DNA from: Sphaerolaimus hirsutus
Taxonomy: Eukaryota > Nematoda > Chromadorea > Monhysterida > Sphaerolaimidae
Length of the DNA: 64,000 nucleotides
NCBI GenBank assembly: GCA_964036195.1
Contig: OZ038452.1
Location: 4,086,704 to 4,150,703, forward strand
Reading direction: 5' to 3'
Of this stretch, positions 12,068 through 23,376 are shown one piece after another. The position numbers and the translations under genes are program-made. The notes under the pieces are model-generated. The model was not told the origin of the DNA. It did not search any database and saw only the letters and a list, made by a program, of their open reading frames with translations. How positions within the stretch are numbered: the stretch's first letter is position 1; each line of letters starts with the position of its first letter.

Positions 12068-13297
12068 ACGGCCTCCCAGGATTCATGAAGCCAGCTTGTG
12101 CACTCTGTCCATTCTGGATTACAAACATGCTCCCCGTGCTGGTCCTGGGGTTCTATGGCCCTCGGAACCGATTCCCATTTCCTTGGAATCGATTATTGAA
12201 TTGCTGTGTGCGCGGATTTCTGAATCCTTGGTGCGATTGCTGTGCAGGTGCCTCAGCTTGCTGCACATGCTGTACAGTCTCGATGAGCACCAGATGTTTG
12301 CCAAACAGCTCTCTGAACCTTGCCACCATCAGAGCCTCCTCAGTTCCCTGTTTCTTCTGGATTTCTCTGAGGATTTCTGGCGGAATTTTTGTAACTGGCT
12401 CAACAGCATTGGATGTTCCACTGATTCACCTAGTGACTCCAACTGCTGGAGCAGCCTTTCCATTGCATCATGCAAAATTCTCATATCCTGACAGGTATTC
12501 CTGGCCTGTCGCAATTTCATTATATTGTTCATCAGCGTGTTTCTGACCACTACTGGCTGGTCAAACCTTTTCTTGAGCATTGCAATTGCAGGTGCGTAAT
12601 TTTCTGCCATCACACTCAATCCACTGATCATGCCAAATGCTGTACCTTTCAGCAAACTCCTCAGCTAGGAGAACTTGGAAATGTCCTCCAAATCTGTTCT
12701 GTTGTGAATGTGTGAATCATACATTTGCCACCATGTTCTAAACTTGACAATTTCCCCAGAAAACTGTTCAACTTCCAGTTGCTGTAATTTGACGCTTTTT
12801 CCCATATGTACATTTGTCCCCTGAGCCCTCTGAGCTGTTGCAGCCATCTGAGCAGCCATCTGCTGTATGAACGCTGTGTTGACTTCATACATGGTACTTC
12901 CACTCAACTGCTGGATCATGTCTTGCAGTTCTTCAATGTACGCATTCATGGCTGCTTTTTTCTGCATCACCAGATTGGACATGTTCAAATACTCATCATA
13001 ATTATCCTGGTACATTTTCTGCTCCTGGGCCATCTGGTCAGGCTCATCAATGTCTTTGATGATATCGCGCCACACGTCATACTGCGTTCTCAATGTACTC
13101 ATTACACCTTCCAATTTTGCACCTTCCTGTTTGATGGATGCAATTACACTCATCATTTCTGCCTTCTTTTCCGCCCTTGTTGCATCTTGAAATGCCATTT
13201 CATCATATTGTGCAATGTCTCTGTCCAATCTGCTCTTCACCTTCTGCCTGGCCAGCCCCAGGGTCATTCTGATGTGCCCTGTCAGTGAAGGCACCAT
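12055..13297 (-). pseudogene. BEL/Pao Gag (DUF1759-type) with several breaks
   Basis: The frame opens with a methionine at 13297. A helical N-terminal region rich in Q, M and E is followed by the DUF1759-like core: VEQFSGEIVKFRTWWQ near 12750, then RSLLKGTAFGMISGL and AIAMLKKRF. Lesions: an in-frame TAG at about 12665, a frameshift near 12365, a second TAG near 12155, and a CA-repeat frameshift near 12055 just before the zinc-knuckle frame. Gag of this family forms the virus-like particle. The number of independent breaks marks this as an old copy. Confidence 0.75.
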
Positions 13298-13609
13298 TTT
13301 TGCTGATAATCAAATTTTCTTTCACTGTTTTCTTTTGTAGTGTGTCACCCGGCATGCTTGTGATGCTTTTCTGCGCCTTTCTGTGCACCTTGCCGTACAC
13401 CCCGGATTTGTTTGTGCCACACACAATACCAATGCAGTCCTACAGACCCCTGATGTGTTCTCGCACACGTTGACCTTTACTGCACTGGCACCAGGTGTGT
13501 TCCTAAAGCCCCTGGCATGATTGCTTTCACGCGTTGACTTCAACACACCAGCCAAACCCAAATGGACAATTCGTTTGTTGCCCAACTGTGCGCCCAGGGG
13601 GGTCTGTAC

Positions 13610-14301
13610 TAGGGATGGAAAAAAGCGCTTTTTTTTAACGGCCCCGCTTTTTTTTTTAAAAAAGCGCTTTTTTTTAAAAAACGCGCTTTTTTCGCTTTTT
13701 TTTCAAAAATTGTCAAGACGTTACCTATAAAGCTCCCAAATTGGTCCTGAGTCAATATATACAGGTATATCAGACAAGTGGCAGTACTTGTGATGATATG
13801 TAACCATAGAATGGCTATGTAATCATCTGATGGCATTATAAGTGCTGATTTCTGCCAAAAAAATCCAATTTTATGTCGACTAATTATGTATATTGCCATT
13901 TTTGAATGTTTCTTGACTGCAAGTGAAGTTAGGCATGGAATAGTGCTTAAATTTGGCTATAAAAGATGGCTAATACATGACAGTGATGTTTCACACTGTA
14001 GAAAAGTGGAAGCACATTGGCTGGATATTATTTACTACACTGACATATCTCCTCAACTTATTATTACATGATACCATGCAGGAATAGAAGCAATGCCACT
14101 AAAATGCTACAAAACCAATGAAAACAGACACCAATGGCAATTTGCATGTGAAATTATGCGCTTGCGCGCAAAAAATTTTGCAAAATACCTAGTGCATGAG
14201 TACTAAAATTTTTGCCAGCGCTTTTTTTTTAAAAAAGCGCTGGGACCCTTGCGCTTTTTTTTAAAAAAAAAGCGCTTGAAAAAAAGCGCTTGCCATCCCT
14301 A
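13610..14301. mobile_element. Non-autonomous hAT-like element (TIR TAGGGATGG, TSD GTCTGTAC)
   Basis: The 692-bp element begins TAGGGATGG, ends CCATCCCTA, and is flanked by the exact 8-bp duplication GTCTGTAC (13602-13609 and 14302-14309). Subterminal regions are packed with AAAAAGCGCTTTTTT units in both orientations, as in other hAT elements whose subterminal repeats bind transposase. It is nested in the 5' leader of the BEL element and is therefore younger than it. No transposase frame is present. Confidence 0.9.
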
Positions 14302-14309
14302 GTCTGTAC

Positions 14310-15227
14310 ACACTAGTGTGCACCCAAGCATCCGTACACATTTTTGCAGAGCGCTCTGGCGCTCTTTCCAGCACCAAGCCAACCACTTGATTCTGAGCAG
14401 TGCCTGTGCTGCTGTGCGCAGTGCTCTGCGCTTGCCATGTCTCTGGACACGTTTCTGTGCACTCTGGTGCACTTTCTGACACTGGGCAGTGTTTCTGTAC
14501 ACTGCTCTGCAATTGCGTCTGTGCAATGCAGAATTTCTGGCACTTTTGTGCTGTCTGATCTGATGGTACCGAGCAGGTACAGCATGTATATTTGATGGGA
14601 GCTCCGCAAAGCTCCTACATGCTACCAAGTATCCTAATACTTGGTTTTCGGATCCACTCTCTTTACAGCTACAGCCCTCTGTTGGCTACAGCCCTTTGTA
14701 CACTGATACCCCTACTTTTGCACTTCTGAGGTATGAGTCCACCCTAACCCAGTGGAGCGAGGGACCCCCACGAATGCCCAAAACACAGCCCTTTGACTAG
14801 CGTGGCTCTGTGGCGATCCTGTCTCCGTCAGGTCACCCTCCCTTTGGCATAGGAAGGCCGTGAGATTGGCCCTTGATGTCCGGATGTCCAGGAGCGTCCA
14901 GCGAAAGCGAAAATTTCTGCCCACTGTCCGACAATGACACCTTGTCAAATGCCGGTGCCGCCCAGCCTCTAACACCTTGTCAGAGCACTGGTGAAAGCTG
15001 CCTGGGGTCCTGACAGGCTTGTCAGAACGCCAGTGTCCTTTGCGTGTGAGGGTAGAACCGCTCACAGGATGTAGACAGGAATGCCATGACTTTGGCACAA
15101 TGTTGTCTGCAAATCATCAGCCAATGCTCAGCCAAGGCCAGTTGATGTTCAGCATGACTTTTGAAGTTCTGCCAACTGCCACACAATGTTCGTTCCAGCC
15201 TGGTGATAGAACAATCTCATGCAATCA
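14310..15227 (-). other. BEL/Pao 5' leader region between primer-binding site and nested hAT
   Basis: This is untranslated leader by position. It is more GC-rich than its surroundings and contains several protein-like frames without recognisable domains. I see no separate gene. The gag start lies beyond the nested hAT element, at 13297. Confidence 0.5.
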
Positions 15228-15244
15228 CCCTGCTCGCTGCGCCA
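15228..15244 (-). promoter_or_regulatory. tRNA primer-binding site of the BEL/Pao element
   Basis: Directly after the LTR end ..TTCATCACA the minus strand reads TGGCGCAGCGAGCAGGG. A TGG-starting 17-mer abutting the LTR is the usual form of a minus-strand primer-binding site. The tRNA species is not assigned. Confidence 0.75.
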
Positions 15245-16531
15245 TGTGATGAAGCCACTGAAATTAGCGACCTCTGCCACTGATTCCTGCAACTCCAAGA
15301 CCGTATTGAGCGACGGTCTTTAGAGTGGTTAGAATTTCCTTGTAGCTAAACGTTCACTTGCCAGCAGCCAATTGCGTTTTTTTTGTTGTTGTGTGTTGGA
15401 AAAGGGGGTTCGAAGTTGTTTCAGGTACTTTATTGTCGATCAGATACAGCATGAAATACAAAAGCGCAAAGCTAGCAAGCTTCCTAGTCAAAGTTTCTAT
15501 TGCTAACTTATTTATTTTGTGAGGTCAATTCTAGACTGAAGTAAAAACTTCCAAAGTTGCAAAAACACGGAAATTTGTATAGAAAACCTGGCTACAATGA
15601 TTTCCCAAACACAATGCACAAATAAGACACATTTAGCCTAAACAGTTGGCTTACGCAGCGTGCATACACATTCAAACAAGTATGGCAAAGAAATACAGAG
15701 TACAAATTGGGCGAGAAAGAAACAATTGATCTTGTGGGGCGCTAAATCGGCAAACTTTGGCGCGTTACTAATCTATTCCCATTTGTCAGAAAACATTGAC
15801 ATATTTTGGAAACTAATTTGATAGAGTTGGAAACTAGAAATAGTGCTGTGAATGTTCCTCATGATATAAGTAGAGCAGGGTACGTATTTAATACTTTGTC
15901 AATCACTCCCTGAAAACACATAATTAATAAATGAGCAAATTGGGACTTATTTGAGGTGAATAGGCATCATGATAAAATGAGGTTTGTAATTATGTATAAA
16001 AATATATTTAATGTGCAGGGTTCAAAATAAGTAATTACTTGACTCAAATATTAAATCATTGTGAAGTTAAAAAATATGCCTATGCGAAGGGTATGTAAAT
16101 ATATGCTAGTCACACATTAGTTGACATAAGTTATCAACATTTTACAGAATTTGAGTTTCCTAATTTACAAGTAAACCATGTGAATGTATATATTAAAATA
16201 ACCAGAAAATTATGGCGAGTCAAATGAGCCTAAATTTATGTCCATAAACCTAAATATAACATAATTGACATTTTAACTTGAATATTCCACATAAACCTAC
16301 AAATAACTTATAAGAAAGTTTCTTAATCAAATATTCTCCATGGATAAATAATATAGCGCATGAAAACCGAACATTAGTTGTAGTCCAATAATATAGTGCA
16401 TGAATAGAAATAGTTTGTGCGGACATAGTGTATGAAATAAGTAAAGTGGGCAAATGAATAAAATGGACAAAATGAGCCTAATTATCAAATCTCTGTATTC
16501 TCTATCCATCCATTCCACCACGGTCAACACA
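15245..16531 (-). repeat. 5' LTR of the BEL/Pao element
   Basis: 1287 bp; starts TGTGTTGACCGTGG at 16531 and ends ..ATCACA at 15245 on the minus strand. It aligns with the solo LTR at 6179-7476 throughout, with clear divergence. The flank next to 16531 (TTATC on the minus strand) does not match anything at the opposite end of the element, in keeping with loss of the 3' end. Confidence 0.85.
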
Positions 16532-16631
16532 GATAAACTAAAAAATATTGTTCTCAATTGTAAAGCTGACTTTGTTAACACTAGCATGAACTTTATGAGA
16601 AGCTTGAACATATTACCACTTTCTGTCTGAA
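16532..16631 (-). CDS. MFS transporter exon 6, cut by the BEL LTR
   Basis: The acceptor CCTTTCAG precedes 16631. The exon begins in the phase left by exon 5 (one base held over) and stays open through ESGNMFKLLIKFMLVL to the LTR boundary at 16532. In SLC18B1-type proteins the segment after transmembrane helix 6 has a similar acidic stretch followed by an FWKL-like start of helix 7. No convincing donor precedes the LTR, so the exon appears physically interrupted, and the gene copy is probably broken unless the LTR supplies a splice site. Confidence 0.55.
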
Positions 16632-17453
16632 CTGAAAGGAACATTTTGTAATGAAAGTGTGTATGGAAATGGAAAACAGGTAATAAACATATTTCAGGTC
16701 ATGTATAGCACCCTATTTTTGTTTTCACTTGTGACATCCTATCTCCAGTTCTGGGGCACACCAGAAGCTGAAACCTGGGGGAGACATTGACACAACTCCC
16801 TTCTACTTCGCAGGAATTGGGGGGGGGTCGCGGTGAACCCTTACAGTGTGGGTCGCACTAAGTGCAAAGATTTATTGGCTTTTCTGGTGTCCCACACAGG
16901 TCTGGCACCCAGTGATTTCTTAGCTGTGGGAGGGGTATAAATCTAAAATTTTGGGGATGTGTTGCCAACACCTCAGCTATACACTATTCAATAATGTGAG
17001 ATACATGTGCAAAATGTCTAACAAAATTTCATAATCTCTGAAAAAACACCACCCGCAATAGATGGATGATGAGAAATTCACATTATGGAAAACATTTATT
17101 AGACACTTAATGAGCTGGTTTACGATACCTAAAAGGGAAAGGTTTGATGATTAAAGTGATGTAAAGACCTATACCTTTTAAACACCTGCATTGCATAGTT
17201 TACTTGGGGGAATTTTAAAGTGTAAGATTTGTAATTTTTGATCCTGCAATGATGTCATTATGATGTCATAAAATTCTCCCCAAGCAAATTTTGTAATGCA
17301 GGCATCTTATAGGTACGGATTTTTCATAACTTTAATCATCAAACCTTTCCCTTTAAAGTATCGTAAACCAGCTCTTCGAGTGTCTAAAATTTTTTTTCCA
17401 AAAAGTGAATTTTTCATCATCCATCTATTGGGTGTGCTGTTTTTTAGAGATTA

Positions 17454-17916
17454 CCGTATTTCCTCGAAATACCCCCCGGGGGGTGATTGTTTCATAGTGG
17501 TCCCGAGAGGGGGGGGGGGGGGGGGGTCAAACGAGGGGGGAGGTATTTCGAGGGGGGGGGGGTTATTATTTCACAAGAAAATTTTTGAAAACCAAGTACG
17601 AAATTGTCGTCTGAAACGTACGCAGACGTCGAAAAATGCAACAAAAACCGCCATTTATAAGGTTCTGTAGACTAATATTAGTATGTAGATGGTATGTACA
17701 CTGTTCTAACGTGATTCCGACATTGTTTTAACGTGTGTTCTGCACTACGCAGAACACAAACTGCCATATTTGTGATGTACGTTCTCTTTACACTGAATTT
17801 GGGGGGGGGGTATTTCGAGGGGGGGGGGGTGATTGTTTCATAGTGGTCTCGAGAGGGGGGGGGGTCAAACGAGGGGGGGTATTTCAAGGGGGGGGGGGTA
17901 TTTCGAGGAAATACGG
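17454..17916. mobile_element. Family A TA-inserting MITE (A2)
   Basis: 463 bp; starts CCGTATTTCCTCG, ends CGAGGAAATACGG, with TA at 17452-17453 and 17917-17918. The uninterrupted left arm of palindrome P2 reads GAGATTATGA at the equivalent place, so a single TA was duplicated on insertion. The orientation is opposite to A1. Confidence 0.8.
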
Positions 17917-18045
17917 TATGAGGTTTTTTAGAAATTTTGCACATTAATCTCACATTATTGAATAGTGTATAGTAGGGGAGGGGTGTTAGCAACACATTCC
18001 CAAAATTTTAGATTTATACTCCTCCCACAGCTCAGAAATCAGTGG

Positions 18046-18349
18046 CACAGCAAAAAATGCGCTGGTGATCTGCCGTGATCTGCGGTGAAGTGCCTTCACG
18101 CATACGCTCGCAGGCACTTCAACGCACTTCACTAATTACTGATTTTTTATTTCTGTAAACAATTTAGTAAACAAATCCGTGAAGTGTCGGTGAAGTGCAT
18201 TCCAACGGTGATCAGGCGTGATCAGGCTCTGAAGTGTGATCACGAGTGGTGAAGTGCCTGGTGATCAGGCGTGATCAGGGTCTGAAGTGTGATCACAAGG
18301 GGCACTTCAGACCACTTCAGTGCACTTCACGAGCACATTATTTGCTGTG
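18046..18349. mobile_element. 304-bp insertion with CACAGCAAA ends and GTGATC/GTGAAGTG repeats
   Basis: The ends are CACAGCAAAAAATG and CATTATTTGCTGTG. The interior is made of short inverted motifs such as GTGATCAGGCGTGATC and GAAGTGC/GCACTTC. The opposite arm of P2 lacks it, which proves insertion. The TSD is imperfect or unclear. A related end, ACATTTTTTGCTGTG, occurs near 35.99 kb. Confidence 0.65.
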
Positions 18350-18632
18350 TGGGTGCTGGACCAGTGTAGGACACCAGAGAAGCCAATCAATTTTTTGCAT
18401 TCAGTGCGTCCCACCCTGTGAGAGGTTGCCGCGACCTACCCAATTATGCAAAGTGCAAAGTAGAGGGCAGTAGTAGTAGGGTTGTGCCAATATCTCCCCC
18501 AAAGTTTCAGCTTCTGGCGAGCCCTAGAACTGCAGATAGTATGTCACAAGTGAAATCAAAAATAGGGTGCCAAACATGACCCAGAAGGTGTTTAGAAAGT
18601 TGACACTATAATGGTATGACACCAAAACCAAC

Positions 18633-18795
18633 CTTCCTTCTGTAAGTTAATTGCAATCAAAGACAGTAATGTTATGACAATAACTAAACAGCCAGAAACT
18701 GCGAATGTGGCAATATAGCCCAACCATTGAAATAATCCACCTCCAATTGCTGGTCCAATGACTGAACCAATTCCAAATGCTGAATCAATGGATGC
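18633..18795 (-). CDS. MFS transporter (SLC18B1-like) exon 5
   Basis: Acceptor CTTTTCAG lies before 18795 and donor GAAG|GTTGG after 18633 (163 bp, ends with one base of a codon). It encodes SIDSAFGIGSVIGPAIGG followed by a long hydrophobic helix. The G-x-x-x-GP-x-x-GG signature is the conserved helix 5 motif (motif C) of drug/vesicular-amine type MFS antiporters, and the residue spacing matches SLC18B1 proteins. Phase 0 joins exon 4. Confidence 0.8.
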
Positions 18796-18922
18796 CTGAA
18801 AAGAATATGGTGCTGAATACGCAGAACACGGGTCACAAGCACTGCCAAACAGTGATGGTGTCAATGTACTTTTCATCAGCTATAAGTATCAGCTATCTGA
18901 GTTTCTATTTACTTTTGCTTGC

Positions 18923-19359
18923 TGTAATTATCCCCCCCCCCCCTTGAATTAACCCCCCCTCGAATTAACCCCCCCCCCCCTCAAAATGGGCTGGGGCAAT
19001 AATAACCCCCCCCCCTCGATATACCCCTCCCCCCTTCGGAATGATGTACGTCATGTACATAATAAATATGTCATGTACGCAATGTACATGATGTAAATAT
19101 ATTACTGTTAATTTGCATTGCAGCTACACATATAGTAGTTTGTGTAGCTATCTAAGTTTTTATGTCCAAATATATCCTGTTTGGACACATTTATTACCTA
19201 TTTTGGGTACGCAAATGCCTACTATTTACTACGATCCTTACGAAAATTTCTGACGAAATAATAAAACCCACCTCGAATAAACCCCCCCTTGAATTAACCC
19301 CCCTCAAATTTTGCTGGCGAAATAATAAACCCCCATGGGGGTATTTCGAGGTAATACGG
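18923..19359. repeat. Family B TA-type repeat (B1)
   Basis: Blocks of CCCCTTGAATTAACCCCCC and CTCAAATTTTGCTGGCGAAA, ending GAGGTAATACGG followed by TA, match the complete family B elements at 54570-55000 and 55121-55543. The left end is diverged. Confidence 0.55.
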
Positions 19360-20095
19360 TAGTTAAAATCGTATTACCTAGAATTATTCCCTTGGGGTTT
19401 ATTTTTTCGCCAGCAAATTTTGAGAAGGGGGGGGGGTTAATTCAAGAGGGGTTAATTCGAGGGGGTTATTCAAGGGGGGTCTATAATTTCACCAGATCTT
19501 TTACGAAATTCCACATACTCTAATGTAGAAAAGTGCACTAATGATAGAAACATGTACCCTAAATCCTCGAATAAGACCCCAGGGGAGTTATTTTTTCCTC
19601 AGACGTTTTTGAGGGGGGAGTCATTCAAGGGGGGGGAGTTATTTGAGGGGGAGAGTTATTGTTTCCTCATAAAACTTGGACTCAATTCATTGTATGGGTG
19701 CAGTCTGTATACTCATGTAATTCAGGTATTATTGGTCGAAAGTTCGAAACAGGGTCATGGCTTGGAGGTGCTCAGGGAGTGCACCATGTGAAATTTCCAA
19801 GCCTTTTTGCACTTTAACTCTTTATAAGTGTTCATAAGACTTGCTATTTTAAATTCTTTCAATTTAAGTGTCCAACAACAGTAAAAAGATGTGTATACAC
19901 TGCATACACATAATGTATCTGCTGTCACTGCTCTATCATAATATTCTTTTGTATTTTTATATTGTGTCGTTTGCATACAGAGGGGGGAGGCATTATTCAA
20001 AGGGGGGAGTTAGTTTTTCCTCACCTCGCAAACAGGGGGAGTTATGTAAGAGCATTTTAACGATGGGAAAACACCACCCCACAAATTTTTAGACA
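19360..20095. repeat. Further diverged family B/C terminal repeats
   Basis: Several head and tail blocks occur (TTCGCCAGCAAATTTTGAG, GGGGTTAATTCAAG, CCTCGAATAAGACCCC, GGGGGGAGTTA) but no complete pair of ends could be matched. From 20096 to 21009 I see no gene or identifiable repeat. Confidence 0.45.
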
Positions 20096-21124
20096 ACCAA
20101 ATGCAATAACAATTCACGTATTGTAAACTACAAGGTATTCTGTGAACTAATACCTTGAATAAATCCGCTCAGGTATTTTGGTGACTTTTGGTAGTCTACA
20201 GGGCCTGCATGGCAATGCACAGCCGTTCACTGAGCTGTGCTATGCCCCGATAGAGCACTGCACGACAAAATCGACACCCCTACACTGGCAGACCAAGTTT
20301 CCCATGTTATTGCAGTTGTAGTGCTCTGCACATTGTTCGTTTCCCTACATCCAATTAACTTTCGTATTAAAGTGTTATAATTTAATTCAAGATTATCCAA
20401 GTCAATTTCGACCCAAATGTAAAGCACATTCCACATGGCACAAGGTGATAGGGGAATTTCACATTTTCACTTCAAAATGCCGCGGCGCAGTGTGCAGACG
20501 CCTCTGAAGTTGGCGGCACAGTGTTGCGACTTTCTGGGCTGATGACTTTATGCACATTCCACTTTAACTTATCTTTGGGCAGAGGCGGAGACTGCGACTG
20601 ATAGGTAGGTGGCGACCGGAAGCCAGGAACAATGAATGTCACTGAAGCGTATCAAAATACTTACTGTTCCGAGTTTCTCCTCATGTTGACTAGATTGTCA
20701 GTAGTGTCATCTAGTATCGGTTGGTGGTAGAAACAGCTTCTGATCACGCCCAAAGTGACAAGTCACAGTCTGAAAAAATACATTTTCCGCCACCCCAGTA
20801 CAAATATTCTATCACCCTCGGAAGGGCGAGGCCATCAGGCTGAAACCTTTCTCAGCTGACCAGATAGTCACAATAATGTGTCGCGGCGTTGAGGGTGATA
20901 AGCACCTGTGCCCACAAGCATTCTGCTAGCTACCGTAACCCTTGAATACAAACCCCCACAAAAAGTTTTCACGTGACATGTAGAACTCTCTGTAAATATG
21001 ATCTCACACCAGGCTGTCCGTTGGTGAAACGCGTTGCCCTCTCAACGCGTTTCATTCAACGCGTTTCACATGAAAATGTCAAACGCGCTAGCTGAAATGC
21101 CACGCGTTTCACATGCGCCGTGAA

Positions 21125-22009
21125 TAGTGATGGAATGGCGCCATGGCGCTGGCGCCATTTGAGGGCGCCAAAGGGCGCTGCGCCATGGCGCCATTGGCGC
21201 TTGGCGCCCTTTTTCTGTGGCGCCCTTGGCGCCTGGCGCCCACATTCTGAAAGGCGCCATGGCGCCCTTGGCGCTTGGCGCCCTTTTTCCGTGGCGCCCT
21301 TGGCGCCTGGCGCCCTGGTTCAGAAGGGCGCCAAAAAGGCGCCAGCAGGGTTTCAGGGTGAGTGCTGTGTAAAAAAAACAAATGCATCTGTGGATGATCT
21401 AAATTTGCCAGAAAAATGGACGGAGTGGTGAGTGGGTGGAAATCTTTTGTCCAACGGTTCATCAGATCTGTCTGATGGATCAGAAGACAAGAATGATGGA
21501 CCGTCTAACTTGCAAAATCATAAATAAACAGATTTAAATCGTTGCAATTAGAAAACATTGTTTGGAAAGGTCTATTTGTAATGAATGGATTGTTGTCAAA
21601 TGACAATTTCCATTGCATTTGAATTCGTCATGTGGATTTTATTCAAAAAATTTTTTGTTGCTAGCCTTGTTTTTGTTCTTTACATCCTGGAGAACGCGAA
21701 TTAAGAAGTGAATGGTGCTGTAGGAACATTTTTAGCACACGCATGGTGTTGTAGGCACTTTTTTATCCTGGCGCCCTTGGCGCCTGGCGCCCTATTTTTC
21801 AAATGGCGCCATGGCGCCCTTGGCGCTTGGCGCCCTCTTTCCGTGGCGCCCCTGGCGCCTGGCGCCCACTTTCTGAATGGCGCCATGGCGCCCTTGGCGC
21901 CTGGCGCCCTTTTTCTGTGGCGCCCTTGGCGCTTGGCGCCCACTTTCCGAATGGCGCCATGGCGCCCTTGGCGCCTGGCGCCATTTTTTCTGGCGCTTTT
22001 CCATCACTA
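21125..22009. mobile_element. Non-autonomous hAT-like element with GGCGCC arrays (TSD GCCGTGAA)
   Basis: 885 bp; begins TAGTGATGGAA, ends TTCCATCACTA, and is flanked by the exact 8-bp duplication GCCGTGAA (21117-21124 and 22010-22017). Both subterminal zones (about 21135-21340 and 21770-21995) are dense arrays of the palindrome GGCGCC and its neighbour ATGGCGCCA. The repetitive reading frames through these arrays, in both strands, are artefacts. It shares its terminal type with 50403-54196. Confidence 0.9.
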
Positions 22010-22263
22010 GCCGTGAACCGCGCTAGGGAGCGCTAGTGCGTTTCACGCCGGATTGTCAACCGCGCTGATGCATGTGCAGCGCGGTTCAAGTTATGTGAAA
22101 CGCGCTGGGCATAACTCCAGCGCGGTTCAAGTTATATGTGAACCGCGCTGATATTTTGGCCTGCACAATGTACAAACTAGAGATAGAAAACTGAATATCA
22201 GAAGTCTGAATACTGGGCCAAACATTATACAGTTTTGTTCATCATAATATTTCGTTTTCATTA

Positions 22264-22678
22264 GACCCCATTTACACGGATTTTTTGTGACGACTCGACA
22301 AAAATAAAACGTTCAATAAATTGAGTAAAAATGTTCCATATTTATGAGAAAAAGTGGTCAATTATACATCTTACCTAGGCGAATATGCATGTCAAATTGC
22401 ACAATCGTGCTTGTAGCTCATGAGTTAAAGGCGTTTGAAAACTTTTGCAGTTGTCGGACAGTTGTCGGACCGTCTCCGACAGCCAGCGACAATAGCAAAC
22501 TTTTTTCGAATGTTATAAATTTTGAGCTACAAGCACGAGTCTGCAATTTGGCCTGCATATTCGCTTAGGTAGAAGGTATACAGACCACTTTTTCTAATGA
22601 ATATGGAACCTTTTTACTCAACTTATTGAACGTTTTATTGTTGTCGAGTCGTCACAAAAAATCTGTGTAAAGAGGGCC
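22264..22678. mobile_element. Harbinger-like MITE with long inverted arms
   Basis: The left end ACCCCATTTACACGG and right end CTGTGTAAAGAGGGCC continue into long inverted arms (TTTTTTGTGACGACTCGAC / GTCGAGTCGTCACAAAAAA). The right end is followed by TAA; the left flank reads TAG. Ends of the GGSCTTTTACACRG type with 3-bp TWA duplications are typical of PIF/Harbinger, as in the cleaner copy at 47376-48299. Confidence 0.65.
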
Positions 22679-22872
22679 TAATGGAATAATAAATTTTGAA
22701 ATTTATCACAAGATTTTTTTTCATTGAATTATGGTAGGATTCTGCGCGCACTTTGCGTTCCGCTGAGTATTTACATCAAAGCAGTCTGAATTGTGGTTAG
22801 CAGCATTCCATAAATCTGTTGAAATGTAAATTTTATGGACATTGATGCAAAACATCTAATTGCGACATCAAA

Positions 22873-23100
22873 TGTTCACAGAGAAGTTATGTAACGTGTC
22901 GGCAAAAACAGGGGTGGCAATGCGCTGCAGGTGCCGCTCTGCTCTTTGAACATGCCGCGGCCACTGTAGTCCGCATGCCGGTGCATGAACCTCAGCTGCA
23001 GTAGCGGCGTCATGTTCACAGAGCAGTGCGGCACCACAGCACGGCGGCACCTTTGTGTTTGCCAACACGCGACCAAACTTCTCTGTCAACTTCCGCTGCG
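22873..23100. repeat. Repeat X with TTCACAGAGAAGTT ends
   Basis: It starts TGTTCACAGAGAAGTTATG and closes with CCAAACTTCTCTGTCAAC. It contains GTGTCGGCAAA and internal GCAGTAGCGGCG. A related copy lies at 32279-32535 on the other side of the LTR element. It is probably a short DNA element; no TSD was assigned. Confidence 0.5.
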
Positions 23101-23376
23101 ACCGGCAGCATTGATTAGATGAGTGTCACTCAAACTACATCACTAGTAGCGACATTGGCTTCACGCACACCAGTTTTCGGCTGGAATTTCGGAAACTGAT
23201 ATATCAGCTTTAGACGCATTTGAGTTTACCAGAATTAGGTATCTGTCAACTACTGTTGACAGAGATTGAAAAATATATTTACTAGAAACTGTAGGTGGAA
23301 ATATGGCTGGCCAATCAGGCGTAAAAACGTAACGACAATTTTGTGCAGACACTCCGACGACTCGAGGACGACCATG

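Larger units (their letters stand above)
8600..16531 (-). mobile_element. BEL/Pao LTR retrotransposon, 3'-truncated and decayed
   Basis: In transcription order on the minus strand: 5' LTR (15245-16531), primer-binding site (15228-15244), leader with a nested hAT element (13610-14301), Gag (from 13297), zinc knuckles and aspartic protease, reverse transcriptase, RNase H, then the NPADMATRG and GPEWL signatures that in BEL/Pao lie between RNase H and integrase. No integrase domain and no 3' LTR of its own were found. The left boundary near 8.6 kb is approximate. The right LTR edge abuts coding sequence of the MFS gene at 16532. Confidence 0.8.
16698..18582. mobile_element. Long palindromic element P2 filling MFS intron 5
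   Basis: Left arm (GGTCATGTATAGCACCC at 16698 onward) and right arm (ending GGGTGCCAAACATGACC) are reverse complements over about 750 bp, centred near 17.23 kb. The right arm alone carries two insertions, a TA-type element (17454-17916) and a 304-bp unit (18046-18349). The element occupies nearly all of the ~2-kb intron between MFS exons 5 and 6. No transposase frame was seen. Confidence 0.75.

Noticed and set aside
6179..16531. Treating the LTRs at 6179-7476 and 15245-16531 as the two ends of one BEL element
   Set aside because: The left LTR has its own TSD CTCAG on both sides and lies in helicase sequence, so it is a separate solo LTR.
21066..22036. Long overlapping frames with GAWRP/APGAKGA-type repeats
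   Set aside because: They are open in several frames on both strands because GGCGCC arrays contain no stops; the sequence is a non-autonomous hAT element.
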